NCBI GenBank assembly: GCA_964405325.1
Contig: CAYONM010000184.1
Span: 1 to 7,416 of the forward strand
Source: CAYONM01 sp964405325
Lineage (GTDB): Bacteria > Planctomycetota > UBA11346
Length of the DNA: 7,416 nucleotides
Direction of reading: 5' to 3'
The notes under the pieces are model-generated. The model was not told where the DNA came from and ran no database searches. It saw only the letters and a program-made list of their open reading frames with translations. Positions 1 through 7,416 of the stretch are shown one piece after another; the first letter of the stretch is position 1, and the number at the start of each line of letters is the position of its first letter. The translations under genes were made by a program, and so were the position numbers.

Positions 1-51
1 AGGATCGACAAAATCTCTGCGCGATCTGCTACCTTTATTTCTTTCCGCACC

Positions 52-717
52 CTAATGACTGTGTACCGGATTACCCAACAGACGTAGGCGCTGTTCGAAA
101 TTTTTGCCGCCGATGATCATGCGACGATCCAATTCACCACACCAGATACTGAAGGGTAGGCCGATCAGGTTGGCATCCAGGTTGTAATTCCAAGACGTCG
201 TCCACTTACCGAAACCGGCAGCGGGATTGACCCCAGCCCACAAATCCGGGCGCTACAGGGCCAGATGCGTGCTGCCATGCCCACCCATTGAAAAACCGCT
301 GAGATAACGCCGGTCGGTATCGATGGCAAAACGCTGCTCCACCTCCCACAGCGCTTGCAGCAGATCCTGCGCAGCACCATGCAGATAATAGGCGTTACCG
401 CGGCCCCAGGGCGCCAACAGAAAACCCTGATGCAGCGCCGGCACCGCGTCGGGATCGATGGCATCCCAGGTGAACAGGGTATCCTGTTGCCGACAATCGA
501 AGGCCAGCTTCAGCCCTTCCACCGGATAGGGGATGCCATAACCGTGCAGATACATGGTCAGGAAATAGGCCCGATCCGGCTGCCAATCATAGGGCAGGGT
601 CAGGCTGTAAAATTGCAGCGTCCGATCCACCTCGCTGACGAATGCGCCCACCAGGGGCACGCCATGGCTGCTGTACCAGGCGGGATCAATCTGCTCGGCT
701 GGTATTTTCTCCAGCAT
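52..717 (-). pseudogene. alpha/beta-hydrolase esterase remnant with in-frame TAG
   Basis: The minus-strand reading has two halves in the same frame, 717-253 and 252-52, separated by a TAG at 255-253. The first half shows an oxyanion-type motif (TMYLHGYG) and a nucleophile elbow YLSGFSMGGHGS, with the likely catalytic Ser at residue 143 counting from the ATG at 717. The second half continues smoothly (RPDLWAGVNPAAGFG, then FSIWCGELD, where the Asp is a plausible acid residue). This order matches PHB-depolymerase/feruloyl-esterase-like hydrolases, often secreted or linked to polysaccharide de-esterification. The reading stops at 54-52 after GNPVHSH, before the GHG-type segment that normally supplies the catalytic His. 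No Shine-Dalgarno precedes 717, and sensible sequence extends upstream to about 735, so that ATG is probably internal. A CAG-to-TAG change would explain the stop (HLAL-Q-RPDL). It is most likely a dead gene missing both ends; a sequencing error at the TAG cannot be excluded. Confidence 0.8.
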
Positions 718-734
718 ATAGGCCAGCCCTGATC

Positions 735-986
735 TGGCTACCGCGTCCGGGGCTATTGCACACCGCGGTCAATTTCCTGCACGGCCTGCCGCGTCACCTG
801 CGCAATGAGACCCGCTTCATCATCCCGCACCACCATCCCATCGCCGAGATGACCAGCGCCTTCCTGGCTCCCGTCCCGATGGTCCAACCCGACCAACTCG
901 GCTGGTTGCTCGCCATCCGCCTGCTGGAACGCATAAATGGCGACGACAACCTGGTTGCCTATCACGGGGTCGCTCTGCTCGATTGA
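735..986 (+). pseudogene. 3' fragment of an unrecognised gene
   Basis: From about 735 to the TGA at 984-986 the plus strand has a continuous reading (NFLHGLPRHLRNETRF, then PHHHPIAEMTSAFLAP, ending HGVALLD). By hand count about four in five third codon positions are G or C, as expected for a real gene in this DNA. Further upstream the same frame runs into the antisense of the esterase remnant, so the natural start is missing and the reading looks like the C-terminal 80 or so residues of a truncated gene. A stem-loop lies 28 bases after the stop. I do not recognise the family. The opposite strand also has a long open frame here (1067-753) with weaker third-position bias, so the strand assignment is a judgement and not certain. 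Confidence 0.42.
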
Positions 987-1010
987 AGACAAGCCGCTGA
1001 TAATCGGCGC

Positions 1011-1048
1011 AAAAGCAGGCCCGGCAGCGCCTTCGCTGCCGGGCCTGC
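1011..1048 (-). terminator. Rho-independent terminator of the beta-helix gene
   Basis: A perfect 15-bp inverted repeat (arms 1015-1029 and 1034-1048, GCAGGCCCGGCAGCG with its complement) encloses a 4-base loop. On the minus strand it is followed directly by TTTT (1014-1011). It lies 34 bases past the stop codon of the minus-strand gene ending at 1083. On the plus strand there is no T run, but the stem could still slow transcription arriving from the fragment that ends at 986. Confidence 0.85.
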
Positions 1049-1082
1049 ATGACCATTCGCCCAGCATCAGATCAGATGGAGA

Positions 1083-4000
1083 TCACTCGCGATATTCGAT
1101 CGCACCCGCATCACGCCGGCCCACTGGCGGCTTGCCAAAGAAGTCGTAGCGGAAGGGGCCGTTGGTTTGCCATTCGTACAACTCGTCGATGTCGGTATCG
1201 GCATCGGCCAAGGTACCGCGGCAAACGCGCAAGAAGTCGATGGCACCAGTGAAACCCTCGCCCACCAGGAAGTCGGCCCGGCAGTCCAGGCTCGCCTCGG
1301 CCGACAACCCCGCCTGGGCCTGACCGGCGAGCTTGCCATTGAGGTAAATGGCCATCTGGCCACTGGCACGATCGATCTCGGCCAGTACATGCTGCCACTG
1401 GCTACCGGTCACTTTTTGCTGCGTCTGCACAGTAGCCGTTTGTCCGCCGGAAGCGATGCGGAATTCAGCCTGACCGGTATCGCCCACCAGCAGTTGATAG
1501 CCGCTCGTGCCATCATGCTTGTCAGCAATCACACCCGACCCCGCAGCCTGGAACCAGGCCTCCAGCAACAGATTCTCGGTGGTGATGATCAGAGTCTTGC
1601 GAAGCTCGGCAGGATAACGCAACTCGAACAGCTCCGTCTTGCTTCGACCCTTCTGCACCTTTTCGCCGGTGTCTTTCACCTGCCATGGCGGCAGCGGGAT
1701 ATCACCGTCGCCCAAGGGGATGCGCAACTCCAGATCCGAACGCATGAAATCGTCAGCAACGCGACCAAAGCGCTGGCCGTCGAATGTCAGCGCACTGTCG
1801 ATCCAATCCTCTGACGGACCGGCGATAAAGGCATCGGCATCGGGATTGTTCAGTTCCAGATCATAGGACGGGATCTGCTCGTACATCATACGATCGAAAT
1901 GCGATCCACCCATATACCAGTGGTAATCCACCACCAGACCGGGATCGGTTTGATTAACGGCGAAGCCCCATTCCCCCACGGTGCCGTAGAGCGAGAAAGG
2001 CATGAAATACACACCACCCTGATCAATGGCAGGTGAATCGGCCTTGGGATGGAAGGAGATGGATTCATTCAACTCGGTGATCGGTTCACCAGCCGGCGCT
2101 CCGATAATGGGCATGTCATCAACGTGTTGGCCCAGATCAGGAACGCGCAAAGGGAATTCGCACATCTGCTCCGCCATGTCAGCAATGTTCTTGGCATCGA
2201 TCATCTTATCGATACCCGGCATGCGCTCCATTTCCTTCTCTCGGATCAGGTAGCCGGCTTCAGCGGGACCATGGAAGATATTGCGGCTGTAGGCCAGGGT
2301 CGGCACGCCCCGCAGACCCGAACCGGCATCGTCGCCACCACCAGCCAGAGACGGATCGCCAATACGGTTGCTGGCCAAGAACTTGTCATCGATCTCGGCG
2401 AAGATATTCGAAACGATATCGTTGCGATTGCCCGAGCTGCCGCCAATACCTTCGGACTGGCGATACAGGGTATTGTTGGTGAAATGATTCAGGAAGCCGA
2501 ACACCATGAAATAACCGGGGGTGGTATTGGCGTAGGGATCCTTCTTGTCGGTGGTCCGTCCCCAGATGATGTTGTTGAAGCAATATTGCTTGAAGGCACC
2601 GTCCAAATACAGGGGATAGGACAGGTTCAAGGGCCGGGTGCCGCCGAACAGACCGGCCGGCATGTGACCAGGTGAATTGCCGATATTGTTGCAATACGCG
2701 TAGGTCGGACCGCCTTGCCACAGCGCCAGGCCGCCGTAATCGTTCACGCCCAGGGCGGTATCCTCGGTCTTGTTGTGGTGCACGAAGATCCGCATGTGCG
2801 GCTCCTCGTATTGACGCGTCTGCAGCGCACCCAGATTGCCCTCCTTGCCACCAAACACCACCAATCCCGAACCGAAGCTGCGGCGAATCACGTTACCGGC
2901 AAACTCGCCCTGCTCCAGGCCATGCACGCTGATCGCATGCACGTTGGACCAACGACTGCTGCGATGCCGGATACCGGTGTTGTGGGTGCGATTACGCAGC
3001 ACATCGACCCGTTTCAGATTGCCGCGCAGATTATCTTCATAACCTTCGCGTTTGCCCCATTTGCTGTCGGCGCCGCGAATGGAGATCGCATGGGTGCCGA
3101 TTTCGGTGAATTCACAATCGGCAATGCGGATGTCATCCATGACCGCAAAGAAACCGGCCCGTAGATCCTGCGCGCCCTTGATTCCGGTATCGAGGATGTT
3201 GCGGAACACGCAGTGATGGATATCGACATCCTTGACGTCGTTTTGCAGATCGATGACGTCGCCCTGGGTAAAGGCGAAGCCGAGTCCCGCCAGCTCGATG
3301 TGGTGCTGGCCGTGGATCTGGATCGTGCCCCTGTTGTCGACAAATTCGACCTGCCGCTTATTGGGATCGACACCGTCCTCCAAACGCAGATACAGCACCT
3401 GCTGCTCGAGGTCCAGATAGAATTCATCGGCCGCATCGAGAAACTGCGGCAGATTTTCGATCATATAGGGCAGACCTCCCTTGCCATGGCCATAGGGCGC
3501 CGCCCATTTCAACAGCGCACCTGTCTCCGGATCGAAGAAAGGCACCATGCCTTTCTTCTTGTTGCCGACCTCGGCCTTGATCTCCGATGGCGTCGGCGTG
3601 CCCATCAGGCTGCGATAGCCCATCCAGATATAGCCACCGGTGAAATAATCGACCGGAAGCCCTTTGCCGGCCCAGATATCATCACTGAAACCGCCGGCGA
3701 TGCGCTTGCCGGCGGCATTTTTACCTTCCACCTCGGCATCGGTGTTATGCCAGTAGTCCATGGCGAAATTTGCGCCCATGGGCTGCCAATCCGGGGTGCG
3801 CGCCAGATGCAGAGCGCGAAATTGCCCGGACCCTTCGACCAGGAACACCCCGGTATAGGTCGGATCCTTGGTGTTGCGCCGCAGCTCACCGTTCGGATGC
3901 AGATTGGGCGCCGTGAAGGTGACACCCTTTTTCCCAAATTCGATCCCGGTCTGCGACAGATCCAGGGCCCAGACCTGCGCCGGCTCCGGCAAACGTTCGG

Positions 4001-4460
4001 GGGCCTGCACGTGGCTGGCCCGCACCCACTGCTGCGGCAAGGTGGTGGAGCCCCAGAACCAAGCCGGCCCCTCACCCCAATCGGGATCGCGGACCAGGCG
4101 GATCGGATCATCGGCCTGGCCCGATTCGTCGGCCTCGAGCTGGCCGCGATAGGCCACCCCGCCCTTGAACACGTAGGTGATCGGCCCCGACGCCGCCGCC
4201 GCCTGGCCACTGGCGTGGTGGTCCCAGGGATGGTGCTGCCAAGCCTGCGCCGGGCTGGCACCGCTGTTGGCATCGTCACCGTTGTCGTAGTCGATGTAGC
4301 GCACGGTATCGCCGGCCTGGAAGCGATAGGGCTCCGGCCGCCACCGCATATCACCGTTGTCTAGCATATCGATATGTGGCTGTTGCCAGGAGTACTCCTG
4401 AGCGGTCATGGTCGCGGCCATAACCAGCAAAACAGCCGCTGGGCGTAAAAGAATGCGCAT
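1083..4460 (-). CDS. secreted right-handed beta-helix protein with C-terminal LamG domain
   Basis: The product has 1125 residues. A signal peptide covers about residues 1-20 (Arg near the N-terminus, hydrophobic LLRPAAVLLVMAATMTA), so export is expected. Residues 50-80 carry YIDYDNGDDANSG...HHPWD, a form of the entry motif of secreted beta-helix proteins. Short PbH1-like coils with Asn/His turns run from about 400 to 695 (VDIHHCVF, IRIADCEF, FAGNVIRR, IFVHHNKT, YCFNNIIWG, HFTNNTLYR, DIVSNIFAE). SPAIDQGG near 810 marks the usual end region of such folds. Residues 955-1085 form a LamG/concanavalin-like sandwich (LLLEAWFQ, MAIYLNGKLAG, AIDFLRVCRG), and the protein ends DAGAIEYRE. By analogy it binds or cleaves a polysaccharide (beta-helix lyases or hydrolases), but I cannot place it in a CAZy family or name catalytic residues. 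The ATG at 4460 is supported by GAGGAG seven bases upstream and by the signal peptide. It looks monocistronic and intact. Confidence 0.9.
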   Translation of the reverse strand: MRILLRPAAVLLVMAATMTAQEYSWQQPHIDMLDNGDMRWRPEPYRFQAGDTVRYIDYDNGDDANSGASPAQAWQHHPWDHHASGQAAAASGPITYVFKGGVAYRGQLEADESGQADDPIRLVRDPDWGEGPAWFWGSTTLPQQWVRASHVQAPERLPEPAQVWALDLSQTGIEFGKKGVTFTAPNLHPNGELRRNTKDPTYTGVFLVEGSGQFRALHLARTPDWQPMGANFAMDYWHNTDAEVEGKNAAGKRIAGGFSDDIWAGKGLPVDYFTGGYIWMGYRSLMGTPTPSEIKAEVGNKKKGMVPFFDPETGALLKWAAPYGHGKGGLPYMIENLPQFLDAADEFYLDLEQQVLYLRLEDGVDPNKRQVEFVDNRGTIQIHGQHHIELAGLGFAFTQGDVIDLQNDVKDVDIHHCVFRNILDTGIKGAQDLRAGFFAVMDDIRIADCEFTEIGTHAISIRGADSKWGKREGYEDNLRGNLKRVDVLRNRTHNTGIRHRSSRWSNVHAISVHGLEQGEFAGNVIRRSFGSGLVVFGGKEGNLGALQTRQYEEPHMRIFVHHNKTEDTALGVNDYGGLALWQGGPTYAYCNNIGNSPGHMPAGLFGGTRPLNLSYPLYLDGAFKQYCFNNIIWGRTTDKKDPYANTTPGYFMVFGFLNHFTNNTLYRQSEGIGGSSGNRNDIVSNIFAEIDDKFLASNRIGDPSLAGGGDDAGSGLRGVPTLAYSRNIFHGPAEAGYLIREKEMERMPGIDKMIDAKNIADMAEQMCEFPLRVPDLGQHVDDMPIIGAPAGEPITELNESISFHPKADSPAIDQGGVYFMPFSLYGTVGEWGFAVNQTDPGLVVDYHWYMGGSHFDRMMYEQIPSYDLELNNPDADAFIAGPSEDWIDSALTFDGQRFGRVADDFMRSDLELRIPLGDGDIPLPPWQVKDTGEKVQKGRSKTELFELRYPAELRKTLIITTENLLLEAWFQAAGSGVIADKHDGTSGYQLLVGDTGQAEFRIASGGQTATVQTQQKVTGSQWQHVLAEIDRASGQMAIYLNGKLAGQAQAGLSAEASLDCRADFLVGEGFTGAIDFLRVCRGTLADADTDIDELYEWQTNGPFRYDFFGKPPVGRRDAGAIEYRE

Positions 4461-4467
4461 GGATAGG

Positions 4468-4473
4468 CTCCTC
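4468..4473 (-). promoter_or_regulatory. ribosome binding site of the beta-helix gene
   Basis: The minus strand reads GAGGAG here, seven bases before the ATG at 4460. This is a strong Shine-Dalgarno match and fixes the start that gives the signal peptide. Confidence 0.75.
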
Positions 4474-4514
4474 AGGGATCTCCCGGTAATGCTTTACACT
4501 TGTCAAAAGGCAAG

Positions 4515-4543
4515 ATCCTAGCTGCGTCTTTCTGCACATGCAA
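4515..4543 (-). promoter_or_regulatory. candidate sigma70-type promoter for the beta-helix gene
   Basis: On the minus strand TTGCAT (4543-4538) and TAGGAT (4520-4515) are separated by exactly 17 bases. They match the consensus hexamers at three and four positions, so the call is weak. A perfect TTGACA also occurs at 4506-4501, but no good -10 lies at the correct distance from it. The implied leader would be about 45-50 bases. Confidence 0.3.
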
Positions 4544-4917
4544 TGTGTTAAGTTGCTACAGAGAGCCCGTCCCAATTATCTGTACCCATCAAACCGGCCG
4601 GGGTCAGGCCGGCCAGCCGAGCGCCAGGCATGGGGGCGGCGCGGGGGCGAATTGCCCCTCGACTGGCGAGTGCGGGCCATTGCTGGGCATTTTCAGGTTG
4701 TCAGGCCATAGATTCTCGGCTGCGCGGTGCGCTACCGGCAGCGAGCGAGGCAAAGGCCCGGCGGACACAACGCGAGACGCAATGCACCCACGTGCGGATT
4801 CGATGGATCAAATTGCTTGCGACGTGGTACGGGCATGGCGGATTCCTCCTGGATGTGCATGAGACTAAGGACGTAAGTGCTGTATCTATGCAGCATTGTG
4901 CATGGCCTCTTTTCCCC
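4544..4917. other. intergenic stretch without a convincing gene
   Basis: No open frame here has good codon use, a ribosome site and recognisable protein sequence. Two small inverted repeats are visible: CCGGCC/GGCCGG (4594-4599 and 4607-4612, 7-base loop) and GGGGC/GCCCC (4644-4648 and 4654-4658). The plus frame that later encodes the Ig-like remnant is open from 4630, and a short run near 4830-4870 (WYGHGGFLLDVHE) could be eroded coding sequence, but this is not demonstrable. Confidence 0.5.
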
Positions 4918-5373
4918 CTATACCAGCACGACGGCCTGGATACCGGCCTGTGGCTCAGCGCCGGACGGCTGCCAGCAGCCCTGGTGGGCAAGGCCTATGA
5001 TCGGCCGATCCCGGTGGTGGGCGCCGAGGGCCCGGTGCAATTCAGTATCAAAAATGGCGAATTACCCGTCGGTCTCAGTTTACACAACGGCCGCATCACC
5101 GGCACTGCCAGCGCCCCGGCCACCGCCTGGTGCAGGGTTATCGACCCGAGCGTGTGTTGCGCAGCCAGACGGAAGAAAAACCAGACGGCGGCTGGACCAT
5201 GATCTGCACCCACGCCATGGCCTCGGGCTTCGGCGTCCACCACCTACGGCTTCAGCATTGCCGTCGGCAGCGATGATGACCCCAAACAACGTTATTACTG
5301 GCACGGCGATGCCAGCACCGATACCGACACCAGTACCTTTGGCAGCAGCATCATCCCAAAAATCGACGAATAA
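4918..5373 (+). pseudogene. decayed 3' end of a secreted protein with a He_PIG Ig-like domain
   Basis: About 4950-5126 encodes LWLSAGRLPAALVGKAYD, then VQFSIKNGELPVGLSL and GRITGTASAPAT. This is the pattern of the putative Ig domain He_PIG (LP..VG..Y, then F.I..G.LP.GL.L, then G.I.GT). The sequence then makes sense only in another frame (about 5130-5220: GYRPERVLRSQTEEKPDGGW, TMICTHAMAS) and returns to the first frame at about 5227 for YGFSIAVGSDDDPKQRYYWH and a natural-looking end, SIIPKIDE-TAA at 5371-5373. In the original frame a TGA falls at 5200-5202. Two compensating frame changes, plus no start or upstream domains, indicate a dead remnant of a larger exported, probably carbohydrate-active or cell-surface protein. 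Assembly or sequencing indels are the main alternative. Confidence 0.72.
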
Positions 5374-5512
5374 GACAGAAGGCGGTCTGCTGGTATTTGA
5401 AGCCGAGGACTTCGGTAGCGACGATCAACGCCTGGACACGCTTCAGGAGCTCTGCACGGCCCTGAAGATGGCGCCCTTCCTCGCTCGACAGCAGCGAGAA
5501 GTTGGCTAGCAT
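5351..5512 (-). CDS. possible small protein divergent from metK
   Basis: An ATG at 5512-5510 opens a 53-codon frame beginning MLANFSLLSSEEGRHLQGRA, with a helical-looking centre (AELLKRVQALIVATEVLGF). AAGGGG lies five bases before the ATG, and codon third positions are mostly G/C until about 5375. The last codons overlap the end of the He_PIG remnant and lose that bias, so it may be an N-terminal fragment of a longer gene broken near 5375. The plus strand is also open here (to a stop at 5509) with similar bias, so non-coding is a real alternative. I recognise no family. Confidence 0.3.
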   Translation of the reverse strand: MLANFSLLSSEEGRHLQGRAELLKRVQALIVATEVLGFKYQQTAFCLIRRFLG

Positions 5513-5522
5513 CGCATCCCCT

Positions 5523-5550
5523 TCATCGATATAACATGATATGTCGCTGA
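5523..5550. promoter_or_regulatory. imperfect dyad over the likely metK promoter
   Basis: A dyad centred between 5536 and 5537 pairs 11 of 14 positions (core CGATATAACATGATATGTCG, 5527-5546). It includes TATAAC (5530-5535), a five-of-six match to a -10 box, though I find no good -35 at 17 bases. The position, 19 bases before the metK start, suits an operator. SAM/SAH-responsive regulators of the ArsR type (SahR) are known to control metK/ahcY genes in some Proteobacteria; assigning this site to such a protein is inference only. Confidence 0.4.
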
Positions 5551-5555
5551 TAGCC

Positions 5556-5561
5556 AAGGAG
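5556..5561 (+). promoter_or_regulatory. ribosome binding site of metK
   Basis: AAGGAG lies seven bases before the ATG at 5569. It supports that start over any other and agrees with the expected MetK N-terminus. Confidence 0.8.
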
Positions 5562-5568
5562 CTTCATC

Positions 5569-6741
<1,173 letters not shown>

Positions 6742-6765
6742 GTCGCACTGATGACTCGCCAATCA

Positions 6766-6799
6766 GCCGCACCCCGCGATACTCATCGCGGGGTGCGGC
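6766..6799 (+). terminator. stem-loop after metK, no U tract
   Basis: A perfect 15-bp inverted repeat (arms 6766-6780 GCCGCACCCCGCGAT and 6785-6799) with the 4-base loop ACTC begins 25 bases after the metK stop. No T run follows on either strand, so it is a likely transcript end or 3' stabiliser and not a classic intrinsic terminator. Confidence 0.55.
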
Positions 6800-7120
6800 G
6801 CGCCAGGCTCGCTCCTGGAAGCGCTGAGCACCCACTCGGCGCTCCTTCGCGTCGGCTCCAACCGGGTCATTTCAGCAGGAAATCCAGAAGACACCAGCTG
6901 ACGCGACCCAGATGGAGACAAGGCATGGTCCATTCTTGGCGAGCCTTGCGCGGCCCGGCTGTGCCCGGCCCTGAGTAGTTACTCTGCTCTTTGCTTCTAG
7001 TGCTGTGTCCCGTAGATTCCTTGAAGAAGTCGAGGCGCCGTAGTGTAGATGCAAGGCGGGTGACCCGAAGGAATCATTATACCAGCTGGCGGCGCCTGGG
7101 GCGAGGAGGCCAACAACGAA
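6800..7120. other. intergenic stretch with inverted repeats, no gene
   Basis: No frame here looks coding. Visible structure: a 9-bp stem with one G-U pair (6820-6828 with 6835-6843, loop CACCCA); the duplicated GCCCGGC motif around 6950-6970; and the 61-base element bounded by 8-bp inverted repeats described separately. I found no tRNA or other recognisable RNA gene. Confidence 0.5.
7015..7075. repeat. 61-base element bounded by 8-bp inverted repeats
   Basis: GATTCCTT (7015-7022) and AAGGAATC (7068-7075) are perfect complements. Between them are the palindrome GGCGCC (7034-7039) and a small hairpin, CGGG-TGA-CCCG (7057-7067). The composition differs from the flanks, and the layout suggests a structured intergenic repeat or a very small non-autonomous element. 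Only one copy is in this window, so repetitiveness is not shown. Confidence 0.35.
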
Positions 7121-7147
7121 CGAGGAACGGCCGGGGGCCGTTCCTCG
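7121..7147 (-). terminator. terminator of the Fn3-domain gene
   Basis: Perfect 12-bp arms (CGAGGAACGGCC at 7121-7132 with 7136-7147) enclose a 3-base loop, 25 bases beyond the stop codon at 7173. On the minus strand the stem is followed, one base later, by the T-rich TTCGTTGTTG, a moderately good intrinsic terminator. Confidence 0.65.
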
Positions 7148-7172
7148 CTGCTGTATTGGGATGGGCGTGTCT

Positions 7173-7416
7173 TTATTCGACCGCTTCCACCTTGATGTGG
7201 TACTGGGTGTCGGCGCTGAGGCCGCTCAGGGTCCAGCTGGTGGTGTCGGCGGGCAGGCTCTCGGTGTCGATGACATTGGTGAAATCGGCATCGCTGGCCC
7301 AGGTCACCAGGAAGCTGGATTCGCTGAAATCATCGTTCCAGCTGAGCTGGACGCTCTCGTGCGAAACGGCGATGGCCTCCAGGGTCAGCGGGGTCTCGCC
7401 GCCGCTGATGGGGCTT
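7173..7416 (-). CDS. C-terminal part of a protein with a fibronectin type III domain
   Basis: The minus-strand frame is open from the window edge to the TAA at 7175-7173, giving about 80 residues with strong third-position G/C. The sequence has the Fn3 pattern: LEAIAVSHESVQLSWNDDFS (strands A-B with the conserved Trp), SSFLVTWASD (strand C), TTSWTLSGLSADTQYHIKVE (the L..L...T.Y.(I/V).V.A ending of strands E-G), then AVE and stop. Fn3 modules are common as C-terminal or linker domains of exported carbohydrate-active enzymes and adhesins. The main domain lies beyond the window, so its function is unknown. The terminator just downstream supports a real gene end. Confidence 0.8.
   Translation of the reverse strand, partial: SPISGGETPLTLEAIAVSHESVQLSWNDDFSESSFLVTWASDADFTNVIDTESLPADTTSWTLSGLSADTQYHIKVEAVE

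Noticed and set aside
753..1067. Minus-strand open frame of 104 codons over the orphan plus-strand fragment
   Set aside because: Its third-position G/C is weaker than on the plus strand, it runs through the terminator stem, and it has no ribosome site. It is not fully excluded.
3213..4364. Long plus-strand open frame (383 codons) inside the beta-helix gene
   Set aside because: It is antisense to a gene with a signal peptide, recognisable domains, ribosome site and terminator. Its protein has no recognisable pattern and has the look of a GC-rich shadow.
4501..4506. Perfect TTGACA on the minus strand as the -35 of the beta-helix gene
   Set aside because: No acceptable -10 hexamer lies 16-18 bases downstream, so it may be chance.
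5374..5568. SAM riboswitch upstream of metK
   Set aside because: The leader after the likely promoter is only about 27 bases, and none of the conserved SAM aptamer segments are recognisable in the whole gap.
7000..7080. tRNA-like or integron attC-like sequence
   Set aside because: There is no cloverleaf with a GTTCRA T-loop and acceptor pairing, and no RYYYAAC/GTTRRRY pair in the required arrangement.

Overview
The window is GC-rich DNA with Shine-Dalgarno-led genes. It mixes one intact housekeeping gene (metK), one large intact secreted protein and several broken or edge-truncated genes. The secreted beta-helix + LamG protein, the He_PIG-type Ig remnant and the C-terminal fibronectin type III domain are typical of Gram-negative environmental bacteria that degrade complex polysaccharides. 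Verrucomicrobiota/PVC-type bacteria or Gammaproteobacteria are possible, but no feature here fixes the phylum, so the taxonomic reading is weak.

Layout. (1) 52-717 (-): remnant of an alpha/beta-hydrolase esterase with a GFSMGG nucleophile elbow. It is interrupted by an in-frame TAG and lacks a natural start and the C-terminal catalytic histidine region. (2) About 735-986 (+): an orphan 3' fragment of an unrecognised gene, abutting the truncated 5' side of the esterase. (3) 1011-1048: a strong stem-loop terminator serving the next gene. (4) 1083-4460 (-): an intact 1125-residue secreted right-handed beta-helix protein with a C-terminal LamG domain, a good ribosome binding site and a candidate promoter. 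(5) 4461-4917: no convincing gene. (6) 4918-5373 (+): a decayed 3' end of a secreted protein with a He_PIG Ig-like domain and two compensating frame changes. (7) 5351-5512 (-): a possible small ORF, divergent from metK. (8) 5523-5550: an imperfect dyad over the likely metK promoter. (9) 5569-6741 (+): metK, complete, followed by a perfect 15-bp stem-loop. (10) 6742-7172: a 430-bp gap with several inverted repeats but no gene. (11) 7121-7147 terminator and 7173-7416 (-): C-terminal end of a protein carrying a fibronectin type III domain, cut by the window edge.

How the parts relate. metK makes S-adenosylmethionine and appears to be a single-gene transcription unit with its own regulatory site and end. 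The surrounding genes look like accessory, exported carbohydrate-handling functions, several of them decaying, so the window reads as a housekeeping gene set in a region of gene turnover. I do not see a defence system, CRISPR array, complete insertion sequence or RNA gene. The items most worth checking are the unclassified beta-helix/LamG protein, the metK-upstream dyad, the unusual Gly in the MetK GHPDK motif, and the chain of broken genes.
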